Below are positions 42,775-53,599 of a stretch of 64,000 nt of DNA, piece by piece. This DNA comes from Symbiodinium natans. Taxonomy: Eukaryota > Sar > Dinophyceae > Suessiales > Symbiodiniaceae. The notes below the pieces were generated by a model. That model was not told the origin of the DNA, did not search any database, and saw only the letters and a list, made by a program, of their open reading frames with translations. The stretch covers positions 1 through 64,000 of the forward strand of contig CAJNDS010000790.1 in assembly GCA_905221605.1 (NCBI GenBank). Direction: 5' to 3'. Each line of letters begins with the position of its first letter. Position 1 is the first letter of the stretch. Both the position numbers and the translations under genes were made by a program.

Positions 42775-44432
42775 ATGTCTGCCCTCGACACTGCACCGAC
42801 CCAGCCGTGCTTGGAAAGCCAGGCTTCGGGAGCATCATTGTTGCTTGCAGAAACGCAAGTGTTGCCAGGATCGACTAGTGAGCTTTCAGCAGAAGCGCCC
42901 CTGGCCCCAAGTGCAAGCTCAGCAGCCGCAGCGAAGCATGCAGCTGACGCCAACCCACCTGCAGAAGACAAGCCGAAGCTCACCCCAGATGCCCTCAAGC
43001 TAGCTGTGGCCAACTTTGCACAGCACCACCAGCTAGAGCCCAGCACGGTTAGTGAGGAGATGCTTCACGCGTCCGAAGAAGGCGCAGTGCACTGGGCGAC
43101 GCTCTCACTCGACAACAGCGCCCGCGGTCCGGGAGCCCAAGCCCTAGGACGTGCGCTGAAACATCGACCCGACCTCAAGGCTTCCTATGGCATCTTGACG
43201 GATGCTTTCAGGCAACTTCGGTCGAAACCCTAAACCCTATAAGCCCGAAACCCTAGACCCCAAACCCTAAAGCTTAAACCCTAACTTGAACCCTAAAGCT
43301 TAAACCCTAACTTAAACCCTAAACCCTAAAGCTTGAGCTCAATCCCAAAGCGTAGGGTGAAATGATTCTGGGGAGCAGTGCAGCCAAGCAACTATCTTAG
43401 GAAAATGGACGAAGTGCACGTTTAGTTTTGTTACGTAGGGCACCAAAGTTGTTGCACGTAACCATACATGTATGGTAGGTAGCAACACTTCCGAAGCTCC
43501 CGCGTTTGCCCAACACAGGAGTTCTGCTACACATGGAACTCGTGGCTGGAAGCAGACACGTTCTTCTGGGTTGAGAGCCTTGTGAAGACCAGCTGTTTGC
43601 AAGCTTGGAAGTCCGTTGTTACGGTACAGTCTACTGAGACAGTGCCAGGCTCCTGGTCCGAGCGGGTGGAGATTTGCGCGCCTACGCTGCCCAAAAGGGC
43701 TTGAGGCTACAAGATGTCTCTGAGTCTGAAGTGAGAAGCTCCACTGAAGGACTGCAGTATTGGGCTAGCTTGTACACAGAAACCCCGGAAGCCCGTCCCA
43801 AGCCCACATGTGATGGCACCAACGGTGGAGGCGTGCCTCCGCCGCGCAAGAGAGGGTCTTTGCCGCCAGCGCAGCCCAAGGAGGCAGACCAGCAGGCGGG
43901 GCCAGCGCCTGTTGAAGGCGAGGATCCTCCGACAAAGAAGTCACGGAAGGCAGGTGATGGCACCTCTGCCAAGAAGGAGCGAGAGGTCAAGGAGCTGTTA
44001 GCCCAAGAGCAGGCTAGTGACAACAGTATGACGGTGATAGCCGCTGGCATGACTCAGGATCCCTCTTGGTGGTCTTGGGCCAAAGATGTGGTCGCTACCT
44101 ACCGTGTTCATCGCACCAACGTTGTCACGCTGTACGCGGACAACGTCTTCTTTCAAAAGATGAAAGTCGCGGCGCTCTCACCCAAGGAGTTGGCCAAGGT
44201 CAAGAAGGACTTCAGGGATGATTACGTGGCCAAGCTTTGCGAGTTTGTCACAAAGTTAGGGCCCTGCATTCAGAAAATGGCCGAGACAAGCTTCCAAGTA
44301 GAGAACATGGCCAAGGCTAAGAGGGCAGCGTCTGAGGAAGTGCAGAGTCAGAAGAACTCCAAGCCCAAGCCCAAAAGAAAAGCGGCGCCCAAGCGCAGAT
44401 CGTCCTCTTCTAGTCTCACGGCCGCCGCTTGA
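42775..44432 (+). CDS. Protein with a duplicated 'FAxxxxL...VSE...EG...WA' motif, function unknown
   Basis: Exon 1 starts at ATG 42775 (MSALDTAPTQPCLESQ) and probably ends at a donor near 43220, just before CCCTAAA repeats supply a stop. Exon 2 begins near 43650 and ends at TGA 44430-44432. Exon 1 contains AVANFAQHHQLEPSTVSEEM followed by EEGAVHWATL. Exon 2 begins RAYAAQKGLRLQDVSESEV followed by TEGLQYWASLY. The two segments line up, so an internal duplication is likely. Exon 2 continues with a charged Pro-rich linker, a helical middle (WWSWAKDVVATYRVH) and a basic KPKPKRKAAPKRRSS end that could direct the protein to the nucleus. It lies upstream of, and in line with, the transposase gene. 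Confidence 0.6.
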
Positions 44433-44524
44433 AGCGTGGCCTGGGCATCGACGGCAGCACTTTTGCCGGGGCTTCAATGTGCAGAAGCGTGCGTTCCAGT
44501 GGGAGGGCCTGTGTAGCACTACTT

Positions 44525-44695
44525 GAGTTAGGGTTTAGGGTTGTGCCCAATTATGTAAGGTCTAGGCCAGGCTTGACAGTTTAGGGTTTGGGTTTAGGTT
44601 GGGATAGGCGGTTTAGGGTTTAGGGTTTAGGCAGGGTTTAGGGTTTAGGGCTTAGGGTTTAGGGTTTAGGGTCTAGGGTCTAGGGTTTAGGTTAT
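44525..44695. repeat. Degenerate TTTAGGG units
   Basis: Several two- to three-unit runs separated by short unique pieces. Downstream, at about 44768-44789, GTATCAG and CTGATAC form a small palindrome. I see no gene between 44433 and 45077. Confidence 0.85.
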
Positions 44696-45076
44696 AATGT
44701 TTTTCATAGTTTAGGCGTAGACTTGTGTTGTCCTGTGAGCTAGCGCTTGCTGCACTGGGGTGGTTGGTATCAGCAATTGCCTGATACGTTGATCGAGCCT
44801 AGCCGGGGCTTTGCTGGGAAACAGACTATGCCTGCTGCAACTCATGGGACGTCACGTGTCAATGAAGCGTCTAAACTCTTCAGTTCGCCCTGCGTGTGGC
44901 CTGTCCATCCGTAGAGTATTCAAAGCTGGAACCCCCCAAACCCAGGTCCCCGAAATAAGCTGAAAGCCCAAACATCTCTTGTCACTGGCCCCTATATTTC
45001 ATCGTACTACTTCTAGTATACTGCTCTTACAATCAGTCGTCGTGCCACCCGGGTTAACAAAACGATTGTGAGAGCC

Positions 45077-47682
45077 ATGAGTTTGAAGCGGGCCCGTTTC
45101 GAAGAGCGCGCTAGTGTCAGTGTGGACGCCTTGTCTTCCAGGGAAACCTTTGAAGAGTCAGAGCCTGTTCGGGAGGCTGCCAAGAAGTTTCGGGGGGTGT
45201 TGGTGGAAAGATACTTGGACGGCAGAGCAAGCGCATCAGACACCTGTCTTTTGGCGTACTACCACACAGAGGCTGGCGGACAAGGTGCCGAGGACTTGGC
45301 GCTGAAGCCATCGTCCGCCAGCCGGCACTCCGCAGAACACCTGAGGTGTGGTGTGGGGGCTTGAAGTTTCGTGTTTATAGAGGACCTCCTGCAGTAAAGG
45401 TTTAGGCCCCGGGGTTGAAGGCTGCATAGGGTTCTTTCTAAAGTATGATAGGGGTTTAGGTTTTGGTTTAGGTTTGGTTCAGGTGTAGTAATGGCCTGCA
45501 GTTGCTTCCCCTATCAGGTGCCACCTTGGCAAAGAGTTCCCTGAACCCGAAGTTGAGTTTATCGACGTTCCTATGCACCTGAAGAAAGCTATTGGAAGAC
45601 AGGTGGTGAAGCATCCCGCACGAATCACCTCTGCAATGATACGCGATGAACTCCTGCGTTTGAAGGTTTTGGGGCCTGACGCTACGCCTGCTGCAGTGTC
45701 AAAGTTTTTGAAAGCAGATGATTCCCTGGGCGATTTGTACAAGCTACACCCTGTAACCTTGCAAGCCTTGTCTGAGGGCTACCAAACCCAAGCAATTGTC
45801 CCTTTATCCGTCTTCTTTGATGGTGTGGTGTGTTCAAAGAACGAAAGCTTTCTCGGCTTCTATGTCACCAATTTACGAACTGGCCAGCAACGGCTAGCGT
45901 GGCTTCTTCGAATCTTCTATACGCACGAAGCTGCAAGCTTTGTACTATACACCTATAAACCGAGAGCAACACGTACGAGTAAGAAAGTAATTTGTGTATG
46001 CGATGCTTGACTAAACCACGAAGTAGGGTTTCTATTTGGCCCCAAGCAATCTCTTTGACGTTGGTAAGGATCTTCCGAGTTGTGCCAATGTGGATGCCGG
46101 GGCTGGTGCAGCGTGTTTCCACTCTTAGAACACTTCAAACAGGATCTTTCTAGCAGTCGGGATGTCAAGCTTCCCATATTGGACATCAAAGCGGATTGGC
46201 CCGCGTTGGTAGAGTTGGCCGGCCTTCGAACATGGTCTCATAAAACACACCCGTGCCCATGCTGTTTGGTCAACCAGCGTGACTTAACTGATCTTGGGCA
46301 ATTCACATTCAAGACTCACAAGCACGCTTCGTTTGACAAAGAATTGTACGATGCTGTGGTGGAAGCCAGCTTCAAGGACCGTCTTTACAGATGTTAGTGG
46401 CTCTCTGACACACAGCCCCTATATGCCTAACCCTAAACGACCCAAGCCTTCCTTGGAACGAGTATGAGGACCCTGAACCATTATAATGTCACACCGCTGC
46501 AGCAGTGGCATCAGTACTATGTCGGTGGCAGGAGGTCGAGATTTCCGATCCGGCCACGCAGCGTTCTATTTATAGGTTGCTGCTGTATAGGAAGAAAGGC
46601 CGTGGCCGATGTCTTCGAAAGGCTTTCAGGGATCTCCCGCAGGGCGCCAGACTTGAACCTTCCGCAGAGCTTCCAGATGTCTCCCTCTTCGAGACAAAGC
46701 CGACCCCTTTCCGTTGTTTGTTTTACATTGCTGGGCCTCATGCGCGGGTGCTCCACAAATCGCCGTTACTGGAGATTCCGGGTCTGTCACTAGATTCTTG
46801 GTGTATCGATATCCTCCATACTTGGCATTATGGCCCTATGTCGACCTACTTGGCCTACACGATGCGTCAATTGTTGGCAAGCCCAATCTTCCAGCCTGGC
46901 ATTGCAGCGTTTCTAGACAAGGAGGAGTGTGAGAAAATGTGTCTCATGGCCTTGAAAGCTGAACTTTGGATGCATTGCAAGAGGCGCAGGGAAACAGACC
47001 CTGAGTGGAGCAAGAAGGGTTCCGAGGTGGGGGTCTTAAGGTCTTTTTGTAAAAGGTAGGGTTTAAGATTTAGGGCTTAAGGGCTCATTAGGGTGCAAGA
47101 TTAGGGTTTCCAAGGCTGCAGTAGAGTGCCTTCGTTCAGCTATTGTTTGTGTCTTGCTTGGTCACAACAGGTGTGGAACCTGACACTTACGATGATCGCT
47201 TCAAAGCATTTGAGGGCTAAAGCTGCTGAGACTCATGGTTTGTTGCTGTTTGTCGTGGAGCTGCTACAGAAATACAAGCCCCAGCTAATATTCGATGGAA
47301 ACACCCCTGAGCAAAACCTGAAGTTTCAGCTGCTGCTTGCTGCTGGTGATGCTGCTCTTGCATTTGACAAGATTCTTGCCGAGCATGAGCGCAGTGTCGA
47401 GGAGCAGTCACTCTTCCTACTCTTCAGCCGCTACAACGAATTTGCAAATTTGTGTGCCCGAGCGAAGGTGCCCCTCATTCCCAAGACACATCTCATGTTT
47501 CATTTGATACAGCGCGCTAGCGTCAAAGGCAACCCGAGGGTCTACTCAACATACAAAACAACGGGGCCGTGGCACAAGTGTGCAGATCAGTTCACCGTCG
47601 TAACTGGGCAATGTCTGTGTACCGGAAACTGGCGATGCTAGAGGTACTGCAAAGCAATTGCAAAGATGTCACTGCCGAGTAG
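45077..47682 (+). CDS. Dinoflagellate transposase-like protein (CQCGCRGWC type), at least five exons, probably frameshifted
   Basis: Exon 1 is ATG 45077-45345 (MSLKRARFEERASVSVDALS). A GT-AG intron at 45346-45517 joins in frame to CHLGKEFPEPEVEFIDVPMH and VPLSVFFDGVVCSKNESFLG. Exon 3 (about 46080-46390) opens LCQCGCRGWCSVFPLLEHF and includes LPILDIKADWPALVELAGL and a THPCPCC pair. Exon 4 (about 46500-47026) has LEPSAELPDV and LSLDSWCIDILHTWHYGPM. An intron at 47027-47170 leads to exon 5 with VPLIPKTHLMFHLIQRAS. These blocks recur in dinoflagellate repeat proteins that I take to be DDE-type, CACTA-related transposases. FFDG, KADW and a later acidic residue are candidate catalytic positions. 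Near 47550 the frame shifts: the expected ending NGAVAQVCRSVHRRNWAMSV lies in another frame and ends at TAG 47680-47682. This copy is therefore probably disabled unless a cryptic intron is used. Confidence 0.65.
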
Positions 47683-47732
47683 GTGCGAAGCATAGTTTGT
47701 ACAGTAATTCACCCGCTACTGTTGTGCTAGCA

Positions 47733-48960
47733 ATGGCCTTGTCAAGCTCTGTGCCAGCAAGTTGCGACGAAGATCTCTTCGATGCCCGAGCTCATCTAGC
47801 TGCCATCCTCAATTTCGTGCAGTCATGGAAAGGAGTTCGTTCCCTACATCTGTTTGACTTTTTTGCAGGTGCAGGCATGGCCTCAACAGTGTTTTCTGGG
47901 CGAGGCTACAGCTGTGAAGCCTTCGATGTGGTTACCAATGGCCAGAATGACGTCACCAAAGAGATTGGATTTTACAGGGCACTGGGCATTATTCTTTCAT
48001 TGGTGCCTGCTGCTTTGGTTCTGCTGGGACCCCCCTGTAGCCTTTGGGTGTTTATAAGTTCCTCAATTCATCGTAGAACGCCTACGAATGCTACGGGCGA
48101 CATCACACGCAAGTGCGTGCGAGCTGCAAATTGTCTCGTCAGGAACGTCATCTTGCTTCTTTGCATAGCCCACTTTAGACTGTGCTATTTCATCCTCGAA
48201 CAGCCGAGTAGCAGCCAAATGATACACTTTCCCTTTATGCGCAGCCTGTGTGAACAGCTTTCTATGCCACGCATTGTCACATGGATGAGATGCTTTGGAC
48301 ATCTCATCCCAAAAGCTTCCTATCTGCTCTCGAACATGGATGGCGCCAAAGCTTTGAGGACAATATGGTCCAAGAAGCGGTCAATGGTTCGAAGAGTTTC
48401 TGGACTGGCTGAAGTCTTTTACTGTTTTCTGATAAGGCTGGTAGGTTTTTTTTTGGGTTCTAGGTTGCGACCTCAAGCTCTAAAGCTTACTTTCTTGTAA
48501 GTTTATCAAGCAACAAGAAATGCAAGGCGCAATGCTTAGCAGCAACTTTTTTGTTTTCCAGGGATTCGGGTCAGTTCGGGCCGGCTTCTGGGCTTCGTAA
48601 GGTTTGGGGTACAAGGCTTCAGAATCCTTTTCAGTAAGGCTGCATTGCGGCGTACCTTGCGAAGCAAAACTGGGTTACATCTGGCGCCCTGGCTCGTTTA
48701 CTGTCAGGTTTAGGGCCAAGAGGGAGGCGCTGAGGAAACAGATGCTGGTGTATCGCAGGACGAAGTCTGGCCGTGTCATCGGGGGTCCAGATCTGTCAAA
48801 AACTGCCGAATATACCCCCGCATTTTGTCATGCTGTTTGCAATGTTTGGGAGCCTTTGTTTCGAAGTTTTACAACGCCGACTACTTATCACGACAGTTTG
48901 CTCAGCCTGCTGCACAGCTGTGGCTTCGTGGTACCTCGCCGTTCCTGCTCAATAGATATG
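47733..48960 (+). CDS. Cytosine-5 methyltransferase-like protein, probably SAM-dependent
   Basis: ATG 47733 (MALSSSVPASCDEDLFDARA) lies 51 bases after the transposase stop, with CTAG directly upstream as a possible trans-splice acceptor. Residues 44-48 read FAGAG, as in motif I of C5-methyltransferases, and Asp65 follows in EAFDVV. LLGPPCSLWVF places a PC motif at Pro101-Cys102, matching the catalytic PC of motif IV. YFILEQPSSS places Glu156 like the ENV motif VI. The first exon is open to about 48435. A later segment LVYRRTKSGRVIGGPDL then TAEYTPAFCHAV (about 48746-48840) looks like the C-terminal end, so at least one intron lies between. No target-recognition domain is recognisable. It could be a DNA or RNA methyltransferase, or a non-catalytic relative. 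Confidence 0.6.
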
Positions 48961-49110
48961 AGTTGCTATGACAAGGAGCAGGGCGAGGACTTTTGTCATG
49001 AGCATTCCGGAGGGCATCAGTGCGAGCATGAACGAGAGCATCAGAGACCGCCACTGCGGAGGATGGTGTTACTTTCGTCGCAAGATTTAGAAGAGCGTTT
49101 CTTCTTTCAC

Positions 49111-49299
49111 CCTAAACCCTAAACCCTACACCCTAGACCCTAGACCTTAAACCCTAAACCCTGAACCCTAAACCCTAAACCCTACACCTTTTCCCCTAAA
49201 CCCTAAACCCGAAACCCTAAACCCGAAACCCTAAACCCGAAACCCTAAACCCTAAAGCCTAAACCCTAAACCCTAAACCCTAAACCCTAAACCCTAAAC
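49111..49299. repeat. CCCTAAA array, about 27 units with variants
   Basis: CCCTAAA units with CCCGAAA, CCCTAGA and CCCTACA variants. It ends next to the fold-back element at 49309. Confidence 0.95.
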
Positions 49300-49308
49300 A
49301 CTACCCAT

Positions 49309-49402
49309 GGTCTCCTTGTAGTTCCTTTTCTTTGGTTCAAACAAGTTTTATTGCACGGATCCTATAAGGTAACCCAGAAAGAAAAGGAACTACAATGGAG
49401 AC
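49309..49402. mobile_element. Fold-back element D with about 25-bp inverted arms
   Basis: GGTCTCCTTGTAGTTCCTTT at the left and its near complement ending CTACAATGGAGAC at the right enclose about 40 bases. One arm lies in non-coding DNA. The other lies inside the 49351-49596 ORF (KEKELQWRHV). Confidence 0.65.
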
Positions 49403-49596
49403 ACGTGAACAGTTGGTTTACCAGTAGGGGGCTCGGGCTCATTCCAAGACATTTAAGGAGAACAATTGAAGACTACGCTGATGACGTTTTGTCTGATGTA
49501 GAAGATGAAGGTTTCCAAGTGGGTCTTACATACGCTGAAGATTTGATTCGCTCGCTAGAATCTGCCATTTTGGCAGTGCAGGGCACAAGGCCCTAG
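49351..49596 (+). CDS. Possible exon of an unrecognised protein
   Basis: An 81-codon frame with coding-like sequence (WFTSRGLGLIPRHLRRTIED, then a very acidic DVLSDVEDEGFQ) ends at TAG. There is no ATG at the left end, so it would need an upstream exon or trans-splicing near the right arm of the fold-back. Function is unknown. From 49600 to 50640 I see only a CCCTAAA run at 49909-49945 and no other gene. Confidence 0.4.
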   Translation: MHGSYKVTQKEKELQWRHVNSWFTSRGLGLIPRHLRRTIEDYADDVLSDVEDEGFQVGLTYAEDLIRSLESAILAVQGTRP

Positions 49597-50647
49597 TGCA
49601 TGGCTGATGGTGTTACCGCAATAGCAGAAGATATATAGTGTGCTGTCCAATAAGAAGTTCTTATGCTAGAGCTCCTAAAGCCATGCCAAATGCACAGCAG
49701 TGTTTTTTGGCTTTTGTTGGCTTCGCTACACCCTCTGCTTGACTTATCCCGGGGCCCGTTTTAGGAAAGTACACTCTAAAGTCTTCGTACCCCAAAGAAC
49801 ACCCAAGAAATTTCGAAGCCTACTTGGGGATGCCGAGCGTCCGCAGCTGCAGCCGAAGAGCCCCAGCCAGCGACAGCGCAAAGGTAGGGGGAGGGACGGG
49901 CGTGCCTCTAAACCCTAAGTCCTAAACCCTAAACCCTACACCCTCAATCGCAAAAGCGAGACTTTGGATAAACGTCGCTGCGTAGTCTATGTAGCAACGC
50001 TACAAGTATTGTAGAACATTTGACTTCGCTGAATGTAGGTTCCTCGAATGTGTTTCTCTTGGGTTTTGATGGGCCTTCTACACGATGTGTACTTTCCAAG
50101 TACTGTAGTACGTGCTGTAGTACACCATGCGAACAACCCAATGTGACTGAGGATGATTGGATGTAAATATGCGTTTTAGATGTGGGGTTTATTAGGGGTT
50201 TGTATGCCTAGATTGCTGGAGGATTGGAGTAACGAACAACCCGAAGCCCGAAGCACAGAGATTGACGCCCGCAAACTTCCCCAAATGCCCGTAAACTCCG
50301 ACCACCCTTGAAAACCCAAGCCCAAACGGTCGCTTTTGACTGAGCCCCACACCCTGCTACACCCTAAACCCATACAAAAGAACCCTACTGCAGGACCTTT
50401 TTTTTTGGGGGTTTTTTTCGAGTTTGGCTCAAGCGCACATGACTCGATGTGAATACGTGCTTCGGTCATGCGTGTGTGGCACGGGTACCATATCCTGCTC
50501 GGAATGCTACCCAAGCGGTCGTTGGCCTCAACCGCAACGTTTTGCAGAAAGTTTGGCTTTGCCCAACATGCAAGCGGTCGTTGGCCTTAACCGCAACGTT
50601 TTGCAGAAAATTTGGCTTTGCCCAACATGCCCACTTGTCGACAAAAA

Positions 50648-50745
50648 TGTGGGGCGGATCTACTTTTCACATGGGGGTTCCAACTCGCTTCACCACTTGG
50701 GGGTTCTACTTTTTGGATCCGCCCGGGGGTCTGGGTATGCGCAGA
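50648..50745 (+). mobile_element. Short dispersed repeat, copy 2
   Basis: GTGGGGCGGATCTACTTTT at the left and CTACTTTTTGGATCCGCCC at the right, followed by GGGGGTCTGGGTATGCGC. It matches the element at 33925-34022 on the other strand. Just upstream (50516-50625) is a 58-base direct duplication containing GCGGTCGTTGGCCT(C/T)AACC. Confidence 0.7.
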
Positions 50746-50763
50746 TCTGATGCACATCACTCT

Positions 50764-52805
50764 TCACTTACGTCCGGCCTCCAAGGCTGCAGAGGTGTTC
50801 ACACGCCCTGCCGCTATCTCGGCCGCCGCTGCTTGATAGCGGTCCGGAGCATCGCATAGGTTAGTACACGCATCAGCGGTATCGTACAAAGGCAACTGGC
50901 CGAGGAACTGCCGGACATCGCCTCCGTCTGCATAGACAGCCAACAGTGCGGCGGCGTCCGCCTCCACTCGATCGTGCGCGGAGTCCTGCAGCATCCAGGC
51001 CTCTCAACGGAACACAGTGTTCGAGATGTCTACCGCATGAACGCCAGCACAGTCCGATGATTCCAGAGGCCTCCGGACGCGATGCAGGAGGTCGCGCGCT
51101 GGCGTCCTCCTCGGCGCCAGCATCATGCGCTGTACCCTGAGGACACAATCGCTGCAAGAGTAAGCAAACACGGGTGAGGTGCCGCCATTCAACTCCCTCC
51201 AGGCCTGTGGACTGGAAACGGAAGCGTGCGGCTCCGTAGGCTCCCAAGGCGGGCTGTTTTGGGAAGGAAGGGGGACTGCATCCTTGTCAGCTGAGCAGCA
51301 TCACCAGCAGGTCACAGCACTGTAGCGATGTCCAAGGATTTCCAAGGCCTCCAGACTCGGGGCAGCCGTTGGCACGCTTGCGCGGACTTCGGCGCTTTCA
51401 TCACGTCCTGTGCCCTAGGGACATAAGGGCAGCACGACAACAGGAGCTAGGCACCCCACTATAGTGAGCAGACGTTCGAGCACAGGCCACATGTCGCACC
51501 TCCGTCAGCCCTCGCTGCGAGACATCCAGCAAGGCGACTTCCTGTACAGGATTGTCGTCCTGCCTGTGAGGGTCGTGCTTCGCGCCTCGCGTCTGGCTCT
51601 TCAGAGGCTGACTCTACTGGAGTCGCCTTCGCCGGAGCCGCTACCTAACAGAACAAGCAAACAGAGTGTCCAAGCAGGCCGGGACTCTTGCAAATTCGAT
51701 CTAGAGGTTGCGCGCCTGTGCGTCCAGCATCGCGTCGAGCACGTCCGGCACGTCAGCCGGAGACTGCTGAGGCTCATCCGCAGCTTCGTCGGAGACCTGA
51801 CAGAAAAGCACGGCAGTCGAAATATGGGCGAAGCACAGCAAGGCGCCGCTGGCAGCGGCACACCTGTGGCGTCGGGGGCGATGGCTGCGCGGCCGGTATG
51901 TCGGCAACAGGTTCCACAGACTCATAGACAAGGAGGCGAGATGCCGTCTGCGCCACTGCGGGCTGCTTTTTGTACAAGTAGACGCCGTCGTTGTAGAGTC
52001 GCCACTGGTTGTTGTCAGTGTCCAGAGGCACTGCGCAGAGGTAGTGGCCGCTTCTTGGATCGTAGCCCCGGTGCACTAGAACCGCACGCAGGCGATAGGT
52101 ACGCTTGTGCAAGATCAAGAAAGGCTCTGGAACCACTGGCCGCGAATCCATGTGGTCGAACTTGTTGCGAGTCTTCGACCAGCGCTCCCGCACCACACGA
52201 AGCAAGAGAACTTCACCCATCCCGAGCAACTGCCCCCTACGCCGGACGCGGCAGCGGCATTGTCCGCATGCACTGCACCGGCTTGCCTCTGCGACATCCT
52301 CAACGTCGCAGGTGCTCTGCAGCAAGTCGGTGACGGTGCTGGCGCTGTCGGAGGGATGTAGGTCCCAGTGGTACTGCGAGACAAATGTCTCCGTTGTGTC
52401 TTCATGCTGACAGTGCAAGCAGGAGACCACAGTTGTCCACATGCTTGTCAACTCCAGGGCATGCGCTGTGGCTGGCAAATCCAGCAGCTCCTCGTTATCA
52501 GCTAGGTCACCGCAGAGCTGCAACAGGAGCTCCGCAGCGTCGTCCTGACGCTCAGTGGAACGACCTCTGCTTCGCACGTATGGTTCTGCCAGCAGCCGTA
52601 GGTCTGCGGTAGCGCCTTGTTGCCGGGTCCCTAGTTCTGCCGCACGCAAAAAACATAGAGGGCACGTCTCCGGCCGGTGATTGTGGGCGTGCTCTTGAAT
52701 GAATGGCAGCAGGGCCTCACAGTGAAAAAGAGCTTGTAGGGCCGCCGCGATCCAACACGTCGTGCCACTCGGGTTGGGGAACGTGCCCCGCAGCGCAGGA
52801 CACAC
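50764..52805 (-). CDS. Ubiquitin-specific protease (USP, peptidase C19)
   Basis: The main exon (52805 to about 51814) codes a USP catalytic domain. The Cys box is NPSGTTCWIAAALQALF with Cys17. RQDDAAELLLQL is at about 86. CLHC (129-132) and CSAC (177-180) form the usual zinc-binding pair of CxxC motifs. The His box is AVLVHRGYDPRSGHYLCAVP with His254, and the YND Asp at 273 completes the triad. All the catalytic residues are therefore present. The numbering starts at a GTG because no ATG is visible, and an acceptor CCTAG lies just upstream, so an upstream first exon is likely. A GT donor follows SPPTPQ. Smaller Asp/Glu/Ala-rich exons are likely at about 51710-51800 (VSDEAADEPQQSPADV), 51300-51420, 51050-51150 and 50764-51001 (ending AALEAGRK). 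Their joins are tentative. USPs remove ubiquitin from proteins. Confidence 0.8.
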
Positions 52806-53214
52806 GGCGGCGCCTAGGTGGACGTTGTAGCTGGCTCAGCATGTAGAAAAGAACTCACAAGGAAGCTGATGAACTATGTCAATTTAAGGACAAGCGAGCA
52901 GAAAAGAGATGTTTGACAAGAACTTCTTGAAAAGCACCGAGCGGCTGCAACCTGGTGTGTTACCCAAGAGCGCGTGTAGGAGTCTATTGCGTTCCTAAGA
53001 GAGCATGTGCAAGAGCCGATCAGTGCAGACGCGTCTCGTTCAGCAATCGGAGATGCATCTACAGCAAAACGACCCCTTGCCAGTCCTTCGCTGCAAGGGC
53101 CCAAAGCCGGACTAGTCGAAAGAAGCCGAAGTAGAACATGCACATGCTGTGGATGCCAGGTGCGTTGCGGCGAGGCCATCTGCGGTAAATAAATACAAGT
53201 AGAACAACGGTGGA
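52806..53214. other. Spacer
   Basis: Nothing recognisable. The minus-strand ORF at 52874-53236 has no domain character, but a first exon of the USP gene could lie here. Confidence 0.5.
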
Positions 53215-53394
53215 GTTCTGTCAACGCACACTGCATGACCTAACCTTAGGGTGAGGAGAGGAGTCACACCCAGACCTAGGGACCCGAAAGGGTGGAGGTG
53301 CTAGGGTTTCCCGAACTCGCTCTCCTTTTCACGGGTGCTGCTCTGGGCGAGATATCGTATCAAGGCAAGTGGGAGCCCGAGGCGGGGTCCCACT
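53215..53394 (+). repeat. 180-bp direct repeat, left copy
   Basis: Identical by eye over all 180 bases to 53600-53779. Begins GTTCTGTCAACGCACACTGC, ends GGCGGGGTCCCACT. Confidence 0.95.
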
Positions 53395-53599
53395 CTGCGC
53401 GGCGAACGCTTGCAGGCAAGCAGGTAAGGTAAGCTGGGCTGAGGTGGGAGGGCGAAACAAAGTCTGCTAGGCCCTACCTACAGGTTAGGTCAGGGCCAGC
53501 TGAAGAGCCAAAGAGCTTCAGCTGGCTATGGGCATTAGGCAAAAGAAGTTGGCCATGATTCATGCGTGACAAAACACACGGGAAAGAAAAACCCGAAGC

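Noticed and set aside
50516-50625. Gene encoding repeated VVGLNRNVLQK peptide
   Set aside because: The peptide repeat reflects a 58-base direct duplication. No splice context or conserved domain is visible.
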